Source: an uncultured Alistipes sp. (GTDB lineage: Bacteria > Bacteroidota > Bacteroidia > Bacteroidales > Rikenellaceae). From it: a stretch of DNA of 59,506 nt. The DNA is taken from positions 1-59,506 of the forward strand of contig CALUJN010000057.1 of the NCBI GenBank assembly GCA_944320985.1. The letters are read 5' to 3'. The position numbers and the translations under genes are program-made. The notes beneath the pieces are model-generated. The model worked only from the letters and a program-made list of their open reading frames with translations. It was not told the origin of the DNA and searched no databases. How positions within the stretch are numbered: position 1 is the first letter of the stretch; each line of letters begins with the position of its first letter. Below, piece by piece: positions 36,683 to 44,993 of this stretch.

Positions 36683-39622
36683 CTAAAAAGGCAGTCCGAG
36701 CGATCCCCCGATCCACACGCCGCCACTCGAGGGATGATAGCACGAGAGCGTAAAGGTCGAGGTGGCCGAGGCCGGTTGCCGGAAGAGGTTGAAATCGAAG
36801 ACCACATCACCGCCCACCGAGCCGATCTCGCGCCAGATCAGGCCGTCGGAGCCCGGAGTCCGGAAACGGGCATAGGCACCCCCGACATTGAGCCGGATCC
36901 GTTTGAAATAGATCACCGAAGGGATTCCGCCTTCGGGATACCACACCGGCAGCTGATAGTTCGCTTCCAGGGCCGTGTAGTTGTTCGAGACGATGTCGGC
37001 CGAAGTGAAGCCCCGCGGAATCAGGCGCGTGGACTTGTAGCTCAACGGGGCATAGCCCCCCGGAAACTTGTAACCGCCGACCGACGTCTGATAAGAGGCC
37101 GCCACCGAAAGCGAGTGATGACGTGCTACGCCCGGCAGATAGGCGTGGCCGTAGAAGAGGATCAGATCACTGAAATTCCGGTTTTGGGGATTGAATGTGT
37201 AGCTTGTCGAGAGCGTATACCCCCAGCGCGGAGCGAAGTCGCGATGGGCCATGCGCACCTGGTCGGAATAGCCCAGTCCGAAGGCGACCCGATGCAGCCC
37301 CTTGCGGAAGCCGACATGCTGGATATTGGTGATTCCGCCGCCTTCACCCCACTCGATCTTACCCAGATCGGCCACCATGCCGTTCGAATAGCTCCAGCCG
37401 GCCGACGCCGAAAACTGGCGCGTATGGTATCCACGCTGGAAGTAGAGCGGCAGCGTTGCGGTCAATCCCACGGAGTAGTATTTGTCGGGAGCCGGACGCG
37501 ACTGGTATTCGTATTTCCCGGTCCGGGCATTATACTGTCCGAGCGAATAGAAGAGCTGGTTGCCACCGTACGAGGCATCGAGATCGAAGCGCACACCCAG
37601 TCCGTAATAGCGGACGCCAAGGTTCACAAGCGACCCTTCGGAGCGGTTCCAGCCATAGGAGGCATAGGCCTCGGTATTCGAGAGCAGGTTCTGCGAGATG
37701 AGCGTGACGCCGGCATTCAGGTCAATCGACTGCTCCTCGACCAGGGCGAACGGATTGAACGCAAGCGGCATCCAGCTGTGGACATTCACCAGATTGGGCA
37801 CCTTGCGATAGCGTTTCGTGCGGAAATCCGAGGTTTGCGACAACGAATCCACCGTCGTGAAACGCACCGTATCGAGGTTGACCACCTCCCAGCGGCGGCG
37901 CGGCGGATTGACCCGGTTTTCGGGCAGGCGCGACGGTGTAACGGGAATCTTCAGGCTGTCAAAAGGCTGTTCGGCCACGCGGTAGCCCAACCGGTCGTAG
38001 GTCGTCACGAGCACGTCGCGTCCGGCTGGAGCCGGATCGAAAGCTCCGTAAGTCGAGGACGTGAGGCGGTATTCGCGCCCTTCGGTCAGATCGTAGCAAT
38101 GGGCCTCATCCTGTCCCGAGGCGATCGAGCCGTAGTAGAGACGTCCATCACCGGCCCGCAGATCAGACAAGGTGATATAGGCCCCGCAGGTCACGGCATG
38201 CAGCCCCTCGGCATCGATGCGACCGATCCACATGCCGCTGTCGTCCGTCACCAGCACATACCAGGCCCGGGTCAGATTGTCCCAGGCCAGGCCGTGCAGC
38301 TCCGTGCGGTCGGGTGTTGCAAAGCGCTGCTCCTCGCCACTGTTCCGCCGAATGACAACCGTATAGCGGCCGTCGGGATTGTAGTCGATCCACCCCAGCG
38401 CATCGGGCGTCGAGGTGGGATAGAGCGCCCTCCGGACCTTGCCGACCGTCCGGGGCCGGCCATCCGCCAGATCCATGTAGCAGAGCTGCGAGTTGACCCG
38501 CTGCTCGAAGAGGGCCGAGCGTCGGTATTCGGTCCACCAGACGCGCCCGTTCTCCAGCGTGGGGCGGGTGGAGATCAGTCCCGTCGGGGCGATTGTCCGC
38601 TCCCGGCCCGTACGGCGGTCGATACACACGAAACGCGACACACGGGCCAGGTCGGTCTTCACGGCCAGCACGGCCGTATCGCCCAACGCCAGCGGCCATT
38701 GGTATTCGGTATGGTTCCGCCCGGGGAGCGCAACGAGCGGCCGGGCGCTGTTCGGAGCCTTCGGCAACGAATCCCAGAAATGTTCCAACTCATCGAAGGT
38801 TTCGCGGAAGAATTTTCCCACATTCGTGTCGTAGTACTTTTCCAGTGCGATCCGCGTGGTGGCCAGCAAGTACGGGTTGCGCGAACCGTACCACGCCACC
38901 CGGTCCCAGACATTCTCGCCGTAGCGTTCCCAGGCATAGGAGCAGATCTGATAGCCCAGTTCGTAATGGTCGGGGATGTAGTCGCGGTAGGAGCCGCAGA
39001 ACCAACGGTCGATGTTGCGACGTTCGCGCCCGACGCTTCCCATCGCCCGATAGGCCATCGAAAAAGAGGGTTGAAGGCCCCGGCCGAACGACGACATCAT
39101 CGTTTCCGACATCACGGCATCACCCTCCATGGCCCAGACCGGCATGCACAGCAGACCGATCGTCGAGCCCTGCTGTCCGAGCAGATAACTCATCACGCGA
39201 ATCACGCCCCGATCGAGGTTGTTGTACTGCACGGCATGGCGGTACTCGTGGGCTACGAGCTGCTTGTACCACGGCATCGAATAGCCGTCGATGGCCGGCG
39301 AGGTAAGGAACTCCACGCGCTTGGGGAGGTACATCACCAGGCCGTTCGACTGGAAATTCTCGGGGTGCAGGACAAAGGGAATGCGCATCGGACCGTGACG
39401 GAATCCGTAGGCAATGTCGGGCTGTACGGTGCGGATATAGAAAAGCGTCCGCCGCGCCAACGCCGAAACCGTATCCGGATAGATCATCCGCACGTCGGGC
39501 GTGCGGATCGTCGACCACTTGAGCGGAGGATCCGAGCCCCACGTGTAATACTGTGCTTCGGCACGCCGCACACCGAAGAGCACGGCGAGGAGCAGCAGCA
39601 CGAACAACCACCGCCGCTTCAC
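36683..39622 (-). CDS. Peptidase-MA-like / beta-propeller / outer-membrane barrel protein
   Basis: 979 aa starting at a GTG one base after the eIF1-like stop. Signal peptide (about 1-24, ending RRAEAQ). Residues 25-290 look like a gluzincin domain with HEYRH (125-129) and a downstream WAMEGDA Glu (166). Residues about 300-560 show TolB/WD-like strands (WTEYRR, LGWIDYNPDGRYTVVI). Residues about 600-979 are a beta-barrel with alternating aromatic strands ending in GGSLGLPF. Probably an outer-membrane-anchored periplasmic protease or scaffold. Proteins of this layout recur in Bacteroidetes without assigned function; the active-site call is from motif only. Confidence 0.75.
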   Translation of the reverse strand: MKRRWLFVLLLLAVLFGVRRAEAQYYTWGSDPPLKWSTIRTPDVRMIYPDTVSALARRTLFYIRTVQPDIAYGFRHGPMRIPFVLHPENFQSNGLVMYLPKRVEFLTSPAIDGYSMPWYKQLVAHEYRHAVQYNNLDRGVIRVMSYLLGQQGSTIGLLCMPVWAMEGDAVMSETMMSSFGRGLQPSFSMAYRAMGSVGRERRNIDRWFCGSYRDYIPDHYELGYQICSYAWERYGENVWDRVAWYGSRNPYLLATTRIALEKYYDTNVGKFFRETFDELEHFWDSLPKAPNSARPLVALPGRNHTEYQWPLALGDTAVLAVKTDLARVSRFVCIDRRTGRERTIAPTGLISTRPTLENGRVWWTEYRRSALFEQRVNSQLCYMDLADGRPRTVGKVRRALYPTSTPDALGWIDYNPDGRYTVVIRRNSGEEQRFATPDRTELHGLAWDNLTRAWYVLVTDDSGMWIGRIDAEGLHAVTCGAYITLSDLRAGDGRLYYGSIASGQDEAHCYDLTEGREYRLTSSTYGAFDPAPAGRDVLVTTYDRLGYRVAEQPFDSLKIPVTPSRLPENRVNPPRRRWEVVNLDTVRFTTVDSLSQTSDFRTKRYRKVPNLVNVHSWMPLAFNPFALVEEQSIDLNAGVTLISQNLLSNTEAYASYGWNRSEGSLVNLGVRYYGLGVRFDLDASYGGNQLFYSLGQYNARTGKYEYQSRPAPDKYYSVGLTATLPLYFQRGYHTRQFSASAGWSYSNGMVADLGKIEWGEGGGITNIQHVGFRKGLHRVAFGLGYSDQVRMAHRDFAPRWGYTLSTSYTFNPQNRNFSDLILFYGHAYLPGVARHHSLSVAASYQTSVGGYKFPGGYAPLSYKSTRLIPRGFTSADIVSNNYTALEANYQLPVWYPEGGIPSVIYFKRIRLNVGGAYARFRTPGSDGLIWREIGSVGGDVVFDFNLFRQPASATSTFTLSCYHPSSGGVWIGGSLGLPF

Positions 39623-39623
39623 G

Positions 39624-39971
39624 TCAGGAACCGGCTTTTTTGCAACGGTAGCCGCTGCGGGTGAGCAGTTCGACGATGCGGTCACGATGGTCGCCCTGAA
39701 TAATGATTTCTCCCTCCTTGGCGGCGCCGCCGACGCCGCATTTCGTCTTGAGCAGACGCGCCAGCGCCTGCAGGTCCTCGTCGCGCCCCACGAAGCCCTT
39801 GACCAGCGTCACGACCTTGCCGGCCCGCTGCTTGCGGTCGAGCCACACACGCAGATCCTGACGCTGCGGAGGAAGGGTCTCCGCCTCGGGCTCTTCGGCG
39901 GTTTCGTATTTGAAGTCGGGATTGGTCGAATAGACCATCCCGAGACGCGATTTCCAATCGTTGTCTGCCAT
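39624..39971 (-). CDS. eIF1/SUI1-family translation factor homologue (YciH type)
   Basis: 115 aa. The N-terminal 45 residues are a variable linker. The C-terminal half is the SUI1 fold: KVVTLVKGFVGRDEDLQALARLLKTKCGVGGAAKEGEIIIQGDH followed by LTRSGY (quoted in part across positions 52-108). Bacterial members are related to archaeal/eukaryotic initiation factor 1 and can influence start-site fidelity in vitro. The next gene starts 1 bp after its stop, so the two are coupled. Confidence 0.88.
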   Translation of the reverse strand: MADNDWKSRLGMVYSTNPDFKYETAEEPEAETLPPQRQDLRVWLDRKQRAGKVVTLVKGFVGRDEDLQALARLLKTKCGVGGAAKEGEIIIQGDHRDRIVELLTRSGYRCKKAGS

Positions 39972-40018
39972 AAATCGTGTTCGGATGGTAGGATAAAAAC
40001 GCCGATTCGGGCGCTTTA

Positions 40019-40051
40019 TTTTGCGCAAAAATACGAATTTTCCTATATTTG
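40019..40051 (+). promoter_or_regulatory. Promoter of the DUF4435 gene
   Basis: TTTTG (40019-40023), 20 bp, TATATTTG (40044-40051): a full Bacteroidetes promoter. The ATG begins only 8 bp after the -7 box, so the transcript should be leaderless or nearly so. Confidence 0.75.
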
Positions 40052-40058
40052 TAGACGT

Positions 40059-41156
40059 ATGGCCAGGAAGTTCCCCGAAAAATCGCGCAAGACAAATCCC
40101 TTTGCGCATCCGAAACGCCCCGAAGAGCTCCCCAAGCCGTTGCCGGCCAATCCCGATCAGCGGCTCGTGAGGGTTTATGTCGAAGGATACGAGGATGTAG
40201 CCTTCTGGCGCGGGATTTTCGACCACTTTCAGAATCCCTATCTGCGTTTCGAGATCTCGGTGCCCGACCGCGGCGACCTGCCCAAAGGCAAGAAGGTCCT
40301 GCTGGGCATGATCCCCGACTCCTCGGAGGAGATGCTTCTCTGCGTCGACTCCGACTTCGACTATCTCTTCGCCGGACGCACCGAACAGTCGCGGCAGGTC
40401 GCCGACGCACGATTCATGTTCCACACCTACGCCTACGCCACCGAAAACTACCTCTGTTACGCACCTTCGCTGCACAACGTCTGTGTCAAGGCGACCAAGA
40501 ACGATACGCGGATCTTCGATTTCGTACAATTCATGCACGAATATTCGCGCATCATCTACCCGCTCTTTCTCTGGTACGCCTTCTCGGCACAGCTCGCCTC
40601 GGAGAGCGTTTTCCCGCTGATCGACTTCAAGGCCTCGGTGCGGCTGGGATACCTCGAGATCGAAAACAACGGCGAAAAGACCCTGGAGTGGCTCCGGCGC
40701 AACGTCTCCAAACGTGAGGAGCTGCTCCGACGGCGCAATCCGAAGATGATCGAGCCGATGAAGGCATTCGAGGAGCAGTTGCAGCAACGGGGCGTGCAGC
40801 CCGAAAACACCTACCTCTTCATGCACGGCCACACGCTGATGGACAACGTGGTGATGGTGTTGCTGAACACCGTCTGCGAGAAGTTGCGCGACATGTCGAT
40901 CGCCCGCATCACCGCCTCGCAGAAACAGGGCGTGGCGCTGAAAAACGAGATGTCGAACTACACGAACTCCCTGCGGTCGATCCGCGACGTGCTGCTCGAC
41001 AACGAAAACTACACGAAATGTCCGCTCTACAAGAGTCTGCAGCGTGACATCGAGCGTTACATCGCCCGCACGATCTGGAGCATGAAGCGCAACGGCGAGA
41101 TCAAGGAGCAGTCGGTTGTGGGCATTCTCCACCGGCTCCGTCAAGGGGTCTTTTAA
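40059..41156 (+). CDS. DUF4435 (TOPRIM-like) protein, stand-alone
   Basis: 365 aa. A basic N-terminus, then VYVEGYEDVAFW (Glu42, Asp46) and LLCVDSDFDYL (Asp97, Asp99, Asp101), the acidic pattern of TOPRIM metal centres, then AYATENYLC, which is typical of DUF4435. A mostly helical C-terminal half (150-365) follows. DUF4435 is the domain of AriB, the effector of PARIS anti-phage systems, where it works with an AAA ATPase (AriA). No ATPase is adjacent here, so a defence role is not supported by context; a housekeeping nucleic-acid role is equally possible. Confidence 0.8.
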   Translation: MARKFPEKSRKTNPFAHPKRPEELPKPLPANPDQRLVRVYVEGYEDVAFWRGIFDHFQNPYLRFEISVPDRGDLPKGKKVLLGMIPDSSEEMLLCVDSDFDYLFAGRTEQSRQVADARFMFHTYAYATENYLCYAPSLHNVCVKATKNDTRIFDFVQFMHEYSRIIYPLFLWYAFSAQLASESVFPLIDFKASVRLGYLEIENNGEKTLEWLRRNVSKREELLRRRNPKMIEPMKAFEEQLQQRGVQPENTYLFMHGHTLMDNVVMVLLNTVCEKLRDMSIARITASQKQGVALKNEMSNYTNSLRSIRDVLLDNENYTKCPLYKSLQRDIERYIARTIWSMKRNGEIKEQSVVGILHRLRQGVF

Positions 41157-41227
41157 GAGGGGCTTTCGCACACTCCGCCGCCCGTTCCGGAGGTTTCACA
41201 GGCTTTACGGACTTCCCGTCCCGACAC

Positions 41228-41265
41228 AAAAAGAGGAGAGCAACCGTGGATGCTCTCCTCTTTTT
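41228..41265. terminator. Bidirectional terminator between DUF4435 and lysC
   Basis: A5-GAGGAGAGCA, 8-nt loop, TGCTCTCCTC-T5: 15-bp symmetric hairpin. Confidence 0.85.
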
Positions 41266-41324
41266 CCGTTGTTGCCGCCGGGATATGCGAGGACGGTATC
41301 ACACCGGTCCCCACACCCGCCCCG

Positions 41325-42590
41325 TCAATACTGCCCCTGCTTTTTGCGGACGATACGCACGGTCGACTGGGTCGCCTGACGGATGAAGACCTGCGCACCC
41401 CGGGCATACCGCCGCCACAGATCGTCCGTATAACCGCGCACGGTCAGCAACTCCATGTTCTCGGCCTTCATCACGTCGAATCCCGACTCACGCAAAGCCT
41501 TGACCGCCTCGTCGATGTGCCACGAATTGTCGACGCAAAGGCTCAGATTCACCGCCGAATTGTGGATCAGATTGGTTTTGATGCGGAAACGCTCCAGCAG
41601 CGAGAAGATCGTCGCAAACTTCTCCTCCAACACAAAGGAAAAGTCCCGCGAGCGGATCGTCAGCAGCACCTGGTCCTTCTTCAGGATCAGGATCGGCACA
41701 TCCACCGGAGCCGACATGCCCCGGATCACCGTTCCGGGCTTGCGCTTATCGCCGAAAGGCCGCACATAGAGCGGAATGTTCTTGTTCTGCAACGGTTTGA
41801 TCGTCTTCGGGTGGATGATCTGCGCACCGCTGTAGGCCAGTTCGATGGTATCCAGATAGTTCAGTTCGGCAATCTGCACGGCATCGGGGAAGATCTTCGG
41901 ATCGGCGTTCAAAACGCCGTCGACATCCTTCCAGACAGACATCGACTCCGCATCGAGGATGTTCGCCGCCACGGCCGCCGAATAGTCCGAACCTTCGCGT
42001 CCGAGCGTTGTCGTCGTCCCGTCGGGAGCCCCGCCGATGAAACCCTGGCCGATGAAAACGTTCTCTGGGCCCCCCGCAACGGCCTCACGCAGCCGCGGTG
42101 CCGAAGCCTCGATATCGACCCCGGCATCCTTGTGACGCTGTTCGGTGACGAAGCAGCGGCGCATATCGATCCAGCGGTTCGGAACGCCCGCATAATTCAG
42201 GTACTCGGAGATGATCGTCGTCGAGACCAGTTCGCCGTAAGCCACGATCGTGTCGTACCACAGCTCGGCATCCTCCGGGCGGTAGACGGTCTGTGTCGCG
42301 ACCTGCTCCAATTCATCGAAAAGGGCATCGACCGCCGCGAGCCGTTTGGGCTCGTGCCACAGATCGTCGATGATCTCCGCATGATACGTACGCAGGTTGC
42401 CGATGTGCTCCAGCGAAAGCTCCTTGTCTCCCTTCTGAAGCCCCTCGAACACCTTTTCCAACGCATTGGTCGTCTTCCCCATCGCCGAAACGATGATGAA
42501 GAGATTCTGTTCTTCGTCGATGATCTGGCGCAGGTTTCTAACCCCGTCGGCATTCCGCACCGACGCGCCTCCGAATTTGTAGACCTTCAT
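41325..42590 (-). CDS. lysC: Aspartate kinase (monofunctional)
   Basis: 421 aa. Phosphorylates aspartate, the first step to lysine, threonine and methionine. The N-terminal KFGGASV phosphate loop, the TTTLGREGSDYSAA ATP-site block (about 195-208) and DPKIFPDA are all present. The C-terminal 110 residues resemble ACT domains, so feedback control is likely, but which amino acid binds cannot be read. It is shorter than E. coli LysC (449 aa) and lacks a homoserine dehydrogenase domain. No riboswitch-like leader is seen. Confidence 0.94.
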   Translation of the reverse strand: MKVYKFGGASVRNADGVRNLRQIIDEEQNLFIIVSAMGKTTNALEKVFEGLQKGDKELSLEHIGNLRTYHAEIIDDLWHEPKRLAAVDALFDELEQVATQTVYRPEDAELWYDTIVAYGELVSTTIISEYLNYAGVPNRWIDMRRCFVTEQRHKDAGVDIEASAPRLREAVAGGPENVFIGQGFIGGAPDGTTTTLGREGSDYSAAVAANILDAESMSVWKDVDGVLNADPKIFPDAVQIAELNYLDTIELAYSGAQIIHPKTIKPLQNKNIPLYVRPFGDKRKPGTVIRGMSAPVDVPILILKKDQVLLTIRSRDFSFVLEEKFATIFSLLERFRIKTNLIHNSAVNLSLCVDNSWHIDEAVKALRESGFDVMKAENMELLTVRGYTDDLWRRYARGAQVFIRQATQSTVRIVRKKQGQY

Positions 42591-42630
42591 ATTTTTCCTG
42601 TTAACCTAACCTCCTATTCAGCGGCAGGGT

Positions 42631-42762
42631 GCACCTTACGCAACACCCCGCCATCCATCTCTTTCCGGCAACGGGTCCCGCTGCATCCGCAACACCCCGC
42701 CACCCGCCTCTTTCCGGCAACGGGTTCCGCTGCATCCGCAACATTCCGCCGCCTGTCTCCGT
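42631..42762. repeat. 49-bp tandem array between the POP and lysC genes
   Basis: Units start at about 42631, 42683 and 42732. The 49-bp period is exact between units 2 and 3 (both begin GCATCCGCAACA). Unit 3 is truncated 6 bp before the POP stop codon. The sense strand of the POP gene is purine-rich. Confidence 0.75.
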
Positions 42763-42767
42763 CCATT

Positions 42768-44906
42768 TTACTCTCCGACCGATCGGTACGGCACTCCGAT
42801 ATTCTGGAACAGGAATGCGTACATGTCGGCAGCCTCGTCAATCCGCTTCGACGTGGGTTTTCCAGCTCCGTGTCCGGCCTTCGAGTCGATGCGGATCAGC
42901 ACCGGAGCGTCGCCCGCCTGGGCATACTGCATCGTCGCGGCAAACTTGAACGAATGGGCCGGCACGACCCGGTCGTCGTGATCGGCCGTCATGACCAACG
43001 TCGCGGGATATGCGGTACCCTTCTTGATGTTGTGCACCGGAGAGTACTTATATATATAGGGGAACTGCTCGGCGTTGTCCGACGAACCGTACTCCACGGC
43101 CCAGCCCCACCCGATCGTGAATTTGTGATAGCGCAGCATGTCCATCACCCCGACCTGCGGCAGGCAGACGGCATAGAGATCCGGGCGCTGCACCTCGCAG
43201 GCTCCGACCAGCAGACCGCCGTTCGATGCGCCGTTGATGGCCAGCCGTTCCGAAGAGGTGTACTTATGCGCAATCAGATATTCCGCAGCGGCGATAAAAT
43301 CATCGAATACATGCTGCTTGTTCTCCAGCATGCCGGCCTTGTGCCACGCTTCGCCGTACTCCAGACCGCCGCGCAGGTTGGCTACACAATAGATACCGCC
43401 CTGCTCGACGAACATCAGCGCCGAAGGGTTGAAGCCCGGCGTAATGCTGATCTGGAACCCGCCGTAACCATAGAGCAGGCAGGGATTCTTGCCGTTGAGC
43501 TTCATATCCTTGCGATGGGTGATGAACATCGGGACCTGCGTACCGTCCTTCGAGGCGTAGAAGACCTGCTCGGTAACAAAGAGCGAGGGGTCAAAGGCCA
43601 CATCGGGAGCCTTGTAGAGGGTCGATTCACCCGAAGCGATGTCGTAGCGGTAGATCGTCGACGGGGAGATATAACTCGTCAGCGCATAGTAGAGCTCCGT
43701 ATCCTCCTTGCCGGCGTCGAAACCGCCTACCGTACCGATAGCCGAGAGCTCGATCTCACGAATCAGCTGGCCGTCGTAGTCGTACTGCGCAATGCGGCTC
43801 TGGGCATCCTGCAGATAGGAGGCGAAGAGATAGCCGCCAGCCGTACCGACCCCTTCGAGCAGATTCCGTTCGTGCTCCGCAATGACGGTCTCGACCTGCG
43901 AAGGATCATCGAGCGAGATCCGCTTCAGCGCATAGTTCGAAGCCCCCTCGTTGGTCATGAAGTAGAGGTTGCCATCCTTGCAGTCGACGGGCAGGTAATC
44001 GTAATCAAAACCGGCAAGCAGCGTCCGGAAGCGCGTCTGCGAAACCTTCCGGCAGAGGACTTCCGCCCCCGAGGTTCCTTCCGAACCGATAACGAAGAGC
44101 CACTCTCCGTCCTCGCTCGGCCAGGCCGAGAAGTACCGCAGCGGATGTTCGCGGTCTTCGTAGATGAGCCGGTCGGAGGACTGCGGCGTGCCGAGCGTGT
44201 GATAATAGACCTTCTGGAACTGATTCTGGGACGAGTAGACGCTCTTTTCCGGAGCATCGTAGGCACTGTAGTAGAAGCCCTTCGAGTCCGGAGCCCACAC
44301 CGCGCCCGAGAACTTCACCCATTCGATCCGATCCTCGGTCAGGGCCTTGGTCTCGGTATCCATCACGCGGATCTCAACCCAGTCCGACCCCGAAGCTGCG
44401 GCAGCATAGGCGAAATAACGTCCGTCCTTCGAGAACGACATCGCGGAAAGGGCTACCGTACCGTCCTCCGAAAGGGTATTGGGATCGAGGAACACCTCGC
44501 CGGGCTTGCCGGGCTCCGTCGTGCGGTAGATTACCGCTTGATTCTGCAGTCCATCGTTGTAAGAGTAGTACCACCAGTCGCCGTGTTTGGCCGGAGCCCC
44601 CTCCTTGGGATAGTTCCACAGTTGGGTCAGCCGCTCGCGGATGGCGTCGCGGAAGGGAATCTGCGACAAATAGTCGTTCGTCACGGCATTCTCGGCCGCA
44701 ACCCAGGCCGCCGTGGCCTCCGAATTGTCATCCTCGAGCCACCGGTAGGGATCCGGAACCTCGGTACCGAAATAGTTGTCCACCACCTCGCCACGCGGCG
44801 TCTCGGGGTAGGGAGCGTGTTTTATCTGTTTCATGTTCTCGCAACCTGTCGTTGCCAGAGCCGCAGCAACCGTCAGTGCAGCGGCCAACCGGGAATAACG
44901 TTTCAT
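42768..44906 (-). CDS. Prolyl oligopeptidase (S9A) lipoprotein
   Basis: 712 aa post-proline endopeptidase. The N-terminus MKRYSRLAAALTV..LATTGC has a lipobox with Cys22, so the enzyme is probably lipid-anchored in the envelope instead of cytosolic. A seven-blade propeller (about 80-430) gates the alpha/beta hydrolase domain with Ser561 (GASNGG), Asp644 (HDDRVV) and a His in KAGHGAG. The ATG at 44904-44906 starts the signal peptide; a much longer upstream in-frame reading is antisense to dapD/birA and rejected. With DPP-IV it forms a second exported proline-specific peptidase in the window. Confidence 0.93.
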   Translation of the reverse strand: MKRYSRLAAALTVAAALATTGCENMKQIKHAPYPETPRGEVVDNYFGTEVPDPYRWLEDDNSEATAAWVAAENAVTNDYLSQIPFRDAIRERLTQLWNYPKEGAPAKHGDWWYYSYNDGLQNQAVIYRTTEPGKPGEVFLDPNTLSEDGTVALSAMSFSKDGRYFAYAAAASGSDWVEIRVMDTETKALTEDRIEWVKFSGAVWAPDSKGFYYSAYDAPEKSVYSSQNQFQKVYYHTLGTPQSSDRLIYEDREHPLRYFSAWPSEDGEWLFVIGSEGTSGAEVLCRKVSQTRFRTLLAGFDYDYLPVDCKDGNLYFMTNEGASNYALKRISLDDPSQVETVIAEHERNLLEGVGTAGGYLFASYLQDAQSRIAQYDYDGQLIREIELSAIGTVGGFDAGKEDTELYYALTSYISPSTIYRYDIASGESTLYKAPDVAFDPSLFVTEQVFYASKDGTQVPMFITHRKDMKLNGKNPCLLYGYGGFQISITPGFNPSALMFVEQGGIYCVANLRGGLEYGEAWHKAGMLENKQHVFDDFIAAAEYLIAHKYTSSERLAINGASNGGLLVGACEVQRPDLYAVCLPQVGVMDMLRYHKFTIGWGWAVEYGSSDNAEQFPYIYKYSPVHNIKKGTAYPATLVMTADHDDRVVPAHSFKFAATMQYAQAGDAPVLIRIDSKAGHGAGKPTSKRIDEAADMYAFLFQNIGVPYRSVGE

Positions 44907-44933
44907 AATAGAGCCGTTTGGGTGATATTGTGG

Positions 44934-44941
44934 CAAAGTTA
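44934..44941 (-). promoter_or_regulatory. Probable -7 element of the POP gene
   Basis: Minus-strand TAACTTTG lies 27 bp before the ATG. No good -33. Confidence 0.4.
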
Positions 44942-44962
44942 GGAAAAATTCGATATTTTCCA

Positions 44963-44970
44963 TACATTTG
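44963..44970 (+). promoter_or_regulatory. Probable -7 element of dapD
   Basis: TACATTTG lies 23 bp before the dapD ATG. No TTG at the expected distance. Confidence 0.4.
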
Positions 44971-44993
44971 TCTGCCAGAAAACACCGCAGACG

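Noticed and set aside
36473-39664. A plus-strand open frame of 1063 codons
   Set aside because: It is antisense to the 979-aa barrel protein and the PBP1A start, low-complexity, and has no promoter or homology pattern.
42591-42640. Lysine riboswitch in front of lysC
   Set aside because: The space is only repeat sequence and lacks the conserved lysine-riboswitch core.
41250-44942. A plus-strand open frame of 1230 codons
   Set aside because: It lies antisense to lysC and the POP gene. GC-rich coding DNA with C/G at third positions produces long open antisense frames, and its protein is Arg/His/Leu-rich with no domain.
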